In this document: positions 1-4,580 of the stretch, in pieces | How the letters are laid out: the number at the start of each line of letters is the position of its first letter | How positions within the stretch are numbered: position 1 is the stretch's first letter | The notes under the pieces: generated by a model | The model's input: only the letters and a program-made list of their open reading frames with translations | What the model was told of the DNA's origin: nothing | Databases searched by the model: none | Position numbers and translations under genes: made by a program | From: Phycisphaeraceae bacterium | GTDB lineage: Bacteria; Planctomycetota; Phycisphaerae; Phycisphaerales; Phycisphaeraceae | NCBI GenBank assembly: GCA_007119405.1 | Contig: SKPT01000520.1 | Coordinates: 1-5,112, forward strand | Reading direction: 5' to 3' | DNA: 5,112 nt

Positions 1-112
1 CGGCGCGGGAGCGGGCCGGCGGACGCGGCGCGGGGTCGGCGGCCCGCTGATCGGCGTGGACGGTCCGCTGAAGCTGGCCGTTGTCGACGGTTGGCTGGAT
101 GAATGCTGGCAT
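1..112 (-). CDS. Partial CDS, N-terminus of an unrecognised protein
   Basis: An ATG at 112-110 on the minus strand opens 37 codons without a stop to the left edge, so only the N-terminus is visible. It begins MPAFIQPTVDNGQLQRTVHA and then turns Pro/Arg/Ala-rich (DPAPRPPARSRA). Nearly every codon ends in G or C, as in the confirmed genes here. A purine-rich GGGAGAGGG lies just upstream of the ATG, and a plausible minus-strand promoter lies further upstream. There is no signal peptide or membrane segment in the visible part, and the family is not recognised. The gene would be divergent from trpC. The main alternative is that a plus-strand gene ends at the TGA at 48-50; the visible remnant of that frame is only Ala/Arg/Gly low-complexity sequence, so I prefer the minus-strand reading. 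Strand and start are inferred from composition and the ribosome-binding site, not from homology. Confidence 0.5.
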   Translation of the reverse strand, partial: MPAFIQPTVDNGQLQRTVHADQRAADPAPRPPARSRA

Positions 113-116
113 GGCA

Positions 117-125
117 CCCTCTCCC
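117..125 (-). promoter_or_regulatory. Ribosome-binding site of the divergent minus-strand gene
   Basis: The minus strand reads GGGAGAGGG at 125-117. Its GGAG core is 8 nt from the ATG at 112-110. It is the clearest Shine-Dalgarno sequence in the window, and together with the open frame it is the main reason for calling a gene at 1-112. Confidence 0.5.
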
Positions 126-178
126 TGGATCGGAGGCTCAACCCGGGCCGGGCACGCCCCGACGAGGTCCCCGGACGA

Positions 179-206
179 AGGGTAGCGCGGCCGGCGGACG
201 GGACAA
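179..206 (-). promoter_or_regulatory. Candidate sigma70-type promoter for the divergent minus-strand gene
   Basis: On the minus strand, TTGTCC (206-201) and TACCCT (184-179) are separated by 16 bp. They match the -35 consensus at 4 of 6 and the -10 consensus at 3 of 6 positions. Transcription would start near 172 and give a leader of about 60 nt before the ATG at 112. It is a weak consensus match in GC-rich DNA, supported mainly by its position. Confidence 0.3.
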
Positions 207-321
207 CCGCCTGGTGTCGCGCTGGCGGTTGCGCTGGGGCGGCGCTGCGGGAATCCCCGTCCTGCGGAGGACGCCGGGCGGGGGCACCGTCGATGCATTT
301 TCCCCAACGCCGGTGGCTCAC

Positions 322-327
322 TATGCT
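322..327 (+). promoter_or_regulatory. Candidate -10 box of trpC, consistent with leaderless initiation
   Basis: TATGCT (4 of 6 matches to TATAAT) ends 7 nt before the ATG at 335. A start site 6-8 nt downstream would coincide with that ATG and give a leaderless or nearly leaderless mRNA, which fits the lack of a Shine-Dalgarno sequence. No good -35 box is present; TTTTCC at 298-303 is the nearest poor match. The surrounding 10-mer CTATGCTTGT recurs upstream of the next plus-strand gene at 1330-1339. Confidence 0.35.
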
Positions 328-334
328 TGTGGCG

Positions 335-1141
335 ATGACGGACGTGCTGGGGCAGATCGTCGCGGACAAGCGTGTGGAGGTGGCGCGGGCCCGGCGTCGC
401 CGGCCGTTGGAGCAGGTGCGCCAGGCCGCCGAGGCCAGCGCCGAGCCGCGAAACTTCTTCGCCGCGGTGACCCGGCCGAAAAACCGCCTGCGGGTGATCG
501 CGGAGGTGAAAAAGGCCAGCCCCAGCGCCGGCGTGATCCGCGAGGACTTCGACCCCGTCGCCATCGCCCGCGCCTATCACGAGGCCGGGGCCGCGGCCAT
601 CAGTTGCCTGACCGACGAGAAGTACTTCCAGGGCTCGCTGGAGTCCATCGCCCGGATCAAGGAGGCGGTGCCGCTGCCGGTGCTGCGCAAGGACTTCATC
701 ATCGACGCCTACCAGGTGTACGAGGCCCGGGCCGCCGGGGCCGACGCGATCCTGCTCATCGCCGAGTGCCTCGAGGAGGCGGAGCTGATCGACCTGCTGA
801 TCCTGGCGACGCACCTGAAGCTGACGACGCTGGTGGAGGTGCATGATGTCGAGTCGCTGCTGCGCATTCGGCCGCACCTGGGCTTTCCACACCCGGCGTA
901 CACGCTGCTGGGGATCAACAACCGCGACCTGAAGACGATGACCACGGACATCAGCCACACCTTCCGCCTGCTGGAGATGGTCGAGCTGCCGGACATCGTC
1001 GTCAGCGAATCGGGCATCCGCACGCGGCAGGACGTGGCGAAGCTGAGGCAGGCAGGGGTGCACCGCATTCTCGTGGGCGAGCACCTGATGCGCCAGCCGG
1101 ACGTCGGCGCCGCGCTGCGCGAGCTGATCGGGCAGCAGTAG
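335..1141 (+). CDS. trpC: Indole-3-glycerol-phosphate synthase (TrpC)
   Basis: This cytoplasmic (beta/alpha)8-barrel enzyme closes 1-(2-carboxyphenylamino)-1-deoxyribulose 5-phosphate, with loss of CO2 and water, to indole-3-glycerol phosphate in tryptophan synthesis. The 268-residue protein has normal length for a monofunctional TrpC. It shows AEVKKASPSAG (E57 and K59), VLRKDF (K119, general acid), LVEVHD (E168), GINNRDL (N195) and SESGI (E225, S226). These match the known catalytic and substrate-binding set of the family. Compared with common TrpCs there are about six extra residues between VHD and GINN (RPHLGFPHPAYT, 179-190). I chose the ATG at 335 because MTDVLGQIVADKR is the usual TrpC start. 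The ATG at 323 would add four residues and overlaps the TATGCT box. There is no PRAI (TrpF) fusion and no other trp gene in the window. The reading frame extends upstream to the window edge, but that extension is not protein-like. Confidence 0.97.
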   Translation: MTDVLGQIVADKRVEVARARRRRPLEQVRQAAEASAEPRNFFAAVTRPKNRLRVIAEVKKASPSAGVIREDFDPVAIARAYHEAGAAAISCLTDEKYFQGSLESIARIKEAVPLPVLRKDFIIDAYQVYEARAAGADAILLIAECLEEAELIDLLILATHLKLTTLVEVHDVESLLRIRPHLGFPHPAYTLLGINNRDLKTMTTDISHTFRLLEMVELPDIVVSESGIRTRQDVAKLRQAGVHRILVGEHLMRQPDVGAALRELIGQQ

Positions 1142-1159
1142 GGGGGATACCGCGTTAGC

Positions 1160-1285
1160 CTCCGTCCGAAAAGTGGGTGCCACGGCTTGACCGCGGAGCG
1201 GCAAGCCGTGCGGCGGCCGACGGAGACACGGCTTGCCCTCCGGGACAAGCCGTGGCACCCCCACTCCTGCGGATTTCGGACGGAG
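1160..1285. repeat. Double-hairpin palindromic repeat, copy 1, with outer 12-bp inverted arms
   Basis: The core, 1175-1260, has 15-bp perfect arms: GGGTGCCACGGCTTG (1175-1189) and its complement at 1246-1260. Inside are two hairpins. The first pairs CACGGCTTG (1181-1189) with CAAGCCGTG (1202-1210), continues as CCGC/GCGG with a GGA loop, and leaves one bulged A at 1190. The second pairs the same word at 1227-1235 with 1246-1254, continues as CCC/GGG with a TCC loop, and has a bulged A at 1245. The two halves are imperfect inverted copies, so the DNA can fold as two hairpins or one long one. Outside the core, CTCCGTCCGAAA (1160-1171) and TTTCGGACGGAG (1274-1285) form further perfect 12-bp arms. 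A second core copy lies at 3122-3203. There is no ORF or transposase inside. It begins 19 bp after the trpC stop and could stall or end transcription, but no T-tract follows it. Confidence 0.9.
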
Positions 1286-1289
1286 CCTC

Positions 1290-1311
1290 GCCGTCGCCCG
1301 CGGGCGACGGC
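1290..1311. repeat. Perfect 22-bp palindrome
   Basis: The 20 bp at 1291-1310 read CCGTCGCCCGCGGGCGACGG on both strands, and the flanking G1290 and C1311 extend the match to 22 bp with no central loop. It begins 5 bp after the outer arm of the double-hairpin repeat and lies 74 bp before the next start codon. It could be a dimeric protein-binding site, a relic of another dispersed repeat, or a cruciform-prone sequence. It lacks a loop and a T-tract, so it is not a standard terminator. Confidence 0.8.
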
Positions 1312-1330
1312 TGACGGCGACGCGATCGGC

Positions 1331-1336
1331 TATGCT
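1331..1336 (+). promoter_or_regulatory. Candidate -10 box of the GH67-like gene
   Basis: TATGCT within CTATGCTTGT repeats exactly the 10-mer found before trpC. Transcription would start near 1343 and give a leader of about 42 nt before the ATG at 1385. No convincing -35 box sits at normal spacing; CTGACG at 1311-1316 is only 14 bp away. No Shine-Dalgarno sequence precedes the ATG. The call rests on the shared 10-mer and its position. Confidence 0.3.
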
Positions 1337-1384
1337 TGTCCAAGCGGCCTGGCCACCCGCAGTCACCCCGCCATCAGATTCCCC

Positions 1385-3052
1385 ATGCTCAAGCTCGCGA
1401 CGATCATCGACAACCCCGGCGAGCCGGAGGTCCACAGCCGCTACCGCGACCCTGCCGCGCTGCGGGATCTGGGCTACAACGCCGTGGCCATCTACGAGTC
1501 CACCGCGCTGTCCGGGCTGGAGACCGCGGACGTGGTCAGCTCCGGCGAACTGCGGCGGTGGGTCACGGCCCACATCGAACGCATCGCCCGCGCCATCGAC
1601 GACGCCCAGCGCGCCGGCCTGGCGGTCTACTTCTTCTACGACGCGCTGGTGCTCCCGACCGACCTGGTGCAGCGGCAGTCGGCGAGCCTGACCTGCCGCC
1701 ACCGCAGCACCGTGCTGTGCCCGGCCAGCGAGCAGGCGGTCGAGCTGTCGGTGGCCGCGCTGCGCGCGATGCTCACGCGCTTCGCCGGCGCCGCCGGGGT
1801 CGTGCTGCGCTTTGGCGAGACCGACGCCGCCCGCCTGCCTCACCTCGTCGGCAACGAGATCTACACGCCGCACTGCCCGCGCTGCAGCCAGCTCAGCCGC
1901 GCGGACCGCATCGTGACGCTGCTGGGACGCTTCCACGACCTCGTCGTGCGCGAGCAGGGCAGGCAGCTCATCGCCCGGGCGTGGAACGTGCGGCCCAACG
2001 GCATGCACGACTCGGTCGAGCTGGCGCGCCATGTGGCCGAGCGCCTGCCCAGGCCCGCCCCGGGCGAGGCGGACCGCCTGCTGCTGTCGTTCAAGTTCAC
2101 GCACACCGATTTCTGGCGCTACCAGAAGTGGAACCCCTCGTCCCTGGCGTGCGGGGATCGGCCGATCCTCTACGAGCTGCAATGTCAGCGTGAATTCGAG
2201 GGCAAGGGCGGCGTGCCCAACTGGCAGGTGGGGCTGTGGCGCGACGGGTATCCCGAGTCGCCAGACGACGAGCCGGCGGGCCTGGCGCACGTGGCCGGGC
2301 GCGTGAACCTCGCCGGCGTGTGGGCGTGGGTGCGTGGCGGGGGCTGGGGCGGGCCTTTCGTCACCAGCGAGACGTGGATCGACGCCAACGCCTTCGCCGT
2401 GCCCCCGCTCGCGGATGAGCCGGGTGTCGAGCCGGTGGAGCTGGCCCGGCGGTGGGTGGACGAGCGGCTGAAGATCGAGGACGAGGCGGTGCGCGACGTG
2501 ATCGTGGGCATCCTTCAGCGCTCGCCCGACTTCGTGCGCGACGCGTTCTACATCGGGCCCTACGCGCGCCTGCGTACGGACCCGTGGCATCCGGCCGCCG
2601 ACTGGATCGAGGACGACCTGGTCGACGCCCAGGCCGCGTGGCGCATCGTCCAGCGGTTGCCCGAGACCGAGCTCGAGGCCGTGGTGCAGGAGAAGCGGCG
2701 GGCGGCCGAGCAGGTCAGCGAGGCGCGGGCGAGCCTGCAACGCCTCGCCGCCGAACGCAGCGATGCGACGATTGAGCAGATGGTCAACACGCTGACCTAC
2801 ACCGAGTCGCTGTTCGAGGCCCTGCGCGACCTGCTGCACGGGCTGGTGGCGTATCGGCGCTACCTGACGCAGCGCTCGGCGGCGGCGGCCGAGACGGCCA
2901 GGCAGAAGCTGCTGGCGGCCCAGACCCACTGGAATCACCACAGCCAGCGCCACGGCTCGCTGCCGGGCACCGCCACGGCCTTTCGCGAGGCCCACTTCTG
3001 GGCGCTGACGCAGCAGATCCTCGGCGAGCTGGCGACGGCGAGCAACGCGTGA
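1385..3052 (+). CDS. GH67-like (alpha-glucuronidase-related) TIM-barrel glycoside hydrolase, short form
   Basis: The protein has 555 residues. Residues 1 to about 345 look like a (beta/alpha)8 barrel (LATIIDN, YNAVAIYES, LAVYFFYDAL, LCPAS, GVVLRFGETD, LIARAWNV, LLLSFKF, ILYELQCQ). The remainder is mostly helical, with a charged, coiled-coil-prone part at about 425-460. The block with D242-F243 and Y263-E264-L-Q-C-Q-R-E270 matches, from memory, the GH67 signature DFQP...EFQITQEY. The spacing of 28 residues between D242 and E270 equals that of the two catalytic-base carboxylates in GH67, and E145 in GETD sits where the general acid is expected. GH67 enzymes remove (4-O-methyl)glucuronic acid from the ends of xylo-oligosaccharides. 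The substrate here is unproven: the GH67 N-terminal domain is absent and a CxxC (C164, C167) follows the acid. There is no signal peptide, so it is probably cytoplasmic. I chose the ATG at 1385 because it leads directly into strand 1; the upstream extension translates the repeat. Confidence 0.75.
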   Translation: MLKLATIIDNPGEPEVHSRYRDPAALRDLGYNAVAIYESTALSGLETADVVSSGELRRWVTAHIERIARAIDDAQRAGLAVYFFYDALVLPTDLVQRQSASLTCRHRSTVLCPASEQAVELSVAALRAMLTRFAGAAGVVLRFGETDAARLPHLVGNEIYTPHCPRCSQLSRADRIVTLLGRFHDLVVREQGRQLIARAWNVRPNGMHDSVELARHVAERLPRPAPGEADRLLLSFKFTHTDFWRYQKWNPSSLACGDRPILYELQCQREFEGKGGVPNWQVGLWRDGYPESPDDEPAGLAHVAGRVNLAGVWAWVRGGGWGGPFVTSETWIDANAFAVPPLADEPGVEPVELARRWVDERLKIEDEAVRDVIVGILQRSPDFVRDAFYIGPYARLRTDPWHPAADWIEDDLVDAQAAWRIVQRLPETELEAVVQEKRRAAEQVSEARASLQRLAAERSDATIEQMVNTLTYTESLFEALRDLLHGLVAYRRYLTQRSAAAAETARQKLLAAQTHWNHHSQRHGSLPGTATAFREAHFWALTQQILGELATASNA

Positions 3053-3076
3053 TGATTTGTCACGCCGCTGCCGCAG

Positions 3077-3106
3077 CCATCGCTTCGCTCGACCCACCCT
3101 ACCACC
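3077..3106. repeat. Probable fragment of a dispersed intergenic repeat
   Basis: The minus strand includes TAGGGTGGGTCGAGCGAAGC and continues with GATGG. From memory, close variants of this phrase recur in intergenic DNA of many bacteria and give spurious peptides such as the plus-strand IASLDPPY seen here. Only one copy is in the window, so its repeat nature is not shown by this sequence alone. It lies 24 bp after the GH67-like stop codon and 15 bp before the second double-hairpin repeat. Confidence 0.4.
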
Positions 3107-3121
3107 AGAGTTCACGGCGTT

Positions 3122-3203
3122 GGGTGCCACGGCTTGACCGCGAAGCGGCAAGCCGTGCGATCGCCGACAAACGCACGGCCCCTTCGGGACAAGCCGTGGC
3201 ACC
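3122..3203. repeat. Double-hairpin palindromic repeat, copy 2
   Basis: This copy has the same orientation as the one near 1175. The first 37 bases differ at one position only, and that change lies in the 3-nt hairpin loop (GGA to GAA), so the stem is preserved. Outer arms GGTGCCACGGCTTG (3123-3136) and its complement (3190-3203) are a perfect 14 bp. The first hairpin pairs 3128-3136 with 3149-3157, then CCGC/GCGG, with one bulged A at 3137. The second hairpin lacks the TTG of copy 1, pairing CACGGC (3174-3179) with GCCGTG (3193-3198) around CCC-TTC-GGG. The spacer between hairpins differs. The outer 12-bp arms of copy 1 are absent. It sits between convergent genes. Confidence 0.9.
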
Positions 3204-3238
3204 GGCGCGGTCGAGGTCAAATCAACCATTCAAACGTC

Positions 3239-3291
3239 AATAAAGGGGCGACCGGGCGGCAGCCACGGGCCGCGCCCGGCGCAACCCGTGG
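3239..3291 (-). terminator. Possible terminator of the minus-strand glycosyltransferase unit
   Basis: Just past the GT4 stop codon, on the minus strand, GC-rich inverted repeats overlap: CCACGGG (3291-3285) with CCCGTGG (3269-3263), and CCGGGCG (3279-3273) with CGCCCGG (3258-3252). They are followed by TCGCCCCTTTATTG. Position and stem strength suit an intrinsic terminator. The T-tract is short, interrupted and about 7 nt from the nearest stem, so it is not canonical. The two stems compete with each other. Confidence 0.35.
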
Positions 3292-3295
3292 TTGA

Positions 3296-4501
3296 CTACG
3301 CCTTGGCCGGGACGGCGGGCCGCTCGGCACCCGCGGCGGCGTCGCGGAGCACCTGCTCGAGCCGGTCGACGTGGCGGGTCATCGTCAGGCGCTGGGCCAG
3401 CCCCGCCGTCGCCGCCGCGCAGCGGGCATGCTCGTCCGGCTCCAGCAGCTCCGTCATCGCCGCGACCAGGCCCGGGACGTCGGCCGGGTCGTCGAGCACC
3501 CGTCCGCGCACCGCATCGGCCTCGATGATGAAGTCGCTGGCGCCGTTGTAGCGCGTGCTGATCGCCGGCGTCCCGAGCATGAGCGACTCGAGGATCACCT
3601 TGCTCGCGGCGTCGTGGAACGTCGGCAGCACGGTCAGATCCGCCGTCACGTAGAGCGCCGCCATGTGCTGCGTCGGCCCAACGAAGCGCACGCGGTCGCG
3701 CACGCCCAGCCGCGACACCAGCACCTGCCCGGCGTAGTCCAGCGTGCCGGCGACGAGCACCGTCAGCGGCCGATCCGCCTGGCGCAAGCGCGCCACCGCC
3801 TGCATCAACGGCTCGATGCCCTTGCGCCACGGATCGATCGCCGGGAACAGCGCCACCGGCTCGTCGTCGGCGATGCTGAACGCGGCGCGCAGCTCCCGCC
3901 GCCAACGCTTGCGCTGCGCGTCGCTGACGTCGGGCACCTCCGCGGCGTTGGGGATCAGCTCGATGCGCTGCTCGGGCACGTCGTAGTAGCGCTTGAGATC
4001 CTCGGCGACGTAGCGGCTGATGGCGACAATGCGGCGCAGGCGCGGGTCGCCAAGCGTGCGCCGCTCGATCAGGCGCAAGACCTGCTGCCGCGGCTCGAGG
4101 CGGGCCGAGGCGGTGCGGGCCAGGCGCCCGAGCCTGGTGCGCCGGCGGGCCGCGGCGCGGTCCTGGCTCTGGACGACGAGCCCGGCCCGGGGCTGGAGCA
4201 CGGCGGCGGGCACCATGGTGGTGATCGACAGGCTCGTGTCGAAGCCGGTGTCGAGCTGTCGCCGCGCCCAGGCCGCGAAGCTCAGCAGCGGCAACAGGCC
4301 GCGCGGCCGACCCATCGGCGCCTGCCTGGCCTTGACGTCCGGCCAGTGGAAATCGCGCGGATAGGCGCCGCTCAGCAGCGTCAGGTCGTGCCCGCGCTTG
4401 ACGAGCTGCTCCAGGATCTGCGCCGCGGAGCGCTCGGCCCCGCCGGCGTCGGGGAAGAACTGCTCGGCAACGATCGCGATGCGCAGCGGCCGCCCGGTCA
4501 T
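3296..4501 (-). CDS. GT4-family glycosyltransferase, WaaG-like
   Basis: This 401-residue protein has the length and two-domain GT-B layout of retaining GT4 enzymes, which move a sugar from a nucleotide donor to a glycan or lipid-linked acceptor. The N-terminal domain starts with RIAIVAEQFFPDAGGAE (7-23), the usual strand 1 and Gly-rich loop. The interdomain part is VAISRYVAEDLKRYY...IELIPNA (159-186). The donor domain has DPWRKGIEPL (223-232), RFVGPTQHMAALY (272-284) and FHDAASKVILESLMLGTPAI (295-314). The EX7E donor motif appears as D297-x7-E305, with Asp in place of the first Glu. A basic segment at 114-148 resembles the lipopolysaccharide-core transferases, so WaaG-like is my best guess; the exact sugar and acceptor are unknown. 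There is no signal peptide, and it probably acts at the inner face of the cytoplasmic membrane. An in-frame TGA eight codons upstream leaves this ATG as the only good start. A weak GGGGCGAGG precedes it. It follows the GT9 gene after 79 bp on the same strand. Confidence 0.93.
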   Translation of the reverse strand: MTGRPLRIAIVAEQFFPDAGGAERSAAQILEQLVKRGHDLTLLSGAYPRDFHWPDVKARQAPMGRPRGLLPLLSFAAWARRQLDTGFDTSLSITTMVPAAVLQPRAGLVVQSQDRAAARRRTRLGRLARTASARLEPRQQVLRLIERRTLGDPRLRRIVAISRYVAEDLKRYYDVPEQRIELIPNAAEVPDVSDAQRKRWRRELRAAFSIADDEPVALFPAIDPWRKGIEPLMQAVARLRQADRPLTVLVAGTLDYAGQVLVSRLGVRDRVRFVGPTQHMAALYVTADLTVLPTFHDAASKVILESLMLGTPAISTRYNGASDFIIEADAVRGRVLDDPADVPGLVAAMTELLEPDEHARCAAATAGLAQRLTMTRHVDRLEQVLRDAAAGAERPAVPAKA

Positions 4502-4545
4502 GAGCCTCGCCCCGGATGAGCGTCAACCCAGCGCATCCCTGCCAT

Positions 4546-4575
4546 CATCGGTGTGCATCCGTGTGCATCGGTGGT
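4546..4575. repeat. Three 10-bp tandem units between the two glycosyltransferase genes
   Basis: CATCGGTGTG, CATCCGTGTG and CATCGGTGGT follow one another without gaps. The unit is close to one helical turn. From memory, the opposite strand (AACCACCGATGCACACGGAT) resembles a phrase that recurs in intergenic DNA of planctomycetes and other bacteria and yields spurious TTDxH-type peptides. It lies 5 bp past the GT9 stop codon and 44 bp before the GT4 start. No clear promoter or terminator was seen in the 79-bp gap. Confidence 0.7.
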
Positions 4576-4580
4576 TGCCT

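Larger units (their letters stand above)
113..334. other. Divergent intergenic region upstream of trpC
   Basis: The trpC reading frame stays open through this stretch back to the window edge, but its translation is Arg/Gly/Cys-rich and does not resemble protein. I read it as non-coding. It holds the ribosome-binding site and promoter candidates of the minus-strand gene, the TATGCT box just before trpC, and a small hairpin (6-bp stem CGTCCT/AGGACG, 4-nt loop, 258-273). No Trp-codon-rich leader peptide, convincing T-box core or transcription attenuator was seen. Confidence 0.45.

Noticed and set aside
56..334. N-terminal extension of trpC in the same open frame
   Set aside because: The translation is Arg/Gly/Cys-rich with no family match, TrpC normally starts as at 335, and the stretch carries promoter-like signals. 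Long open frames are expected by chance at this GC content.
113..334. T-box riboswitch or trp attenuator before trpC
   Set aside because: GGGTAGCGCGG only loosely recalls a T-box core. No specifier stem, leader peptide with Trp codons or terminator was found.
709..1248. 179-codon minus-strand open frame opposite trpC
   Set aside because: It is Ser/Arg-rich and antisense to a well-supported gene, and it begins inside the palindromic repeat.
1160..1311. CRISPR repeat-spacer array or IS element
   Set aside because: The repeated word occurs as inverted pairs inside hairpins with no regular unique spacers, and there is no transposase or cas gene in the window.
1187..1384. Upstream extension of the GH67-like protein
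   Set aside because: It would translate the double-hairpin repeat and the 22-bp palindrome, giving a low-quality peptide. The ATG at 1385 leads straight into the first barrel strand.
3049..3243. 64-codon plus-strand open frame after the GH67-like gene
   Set aside because: It consists of translated dispersed repeats (IASLDPPY, then the palindrome) and has no protein-like features.
3371..4519. 382-codon plus-strand open frame opposite the GT4 gene
   Set aside because: It is His/Arg/Gln-rich antisense sequence. The GT4 motifs on the minus strand are clear.
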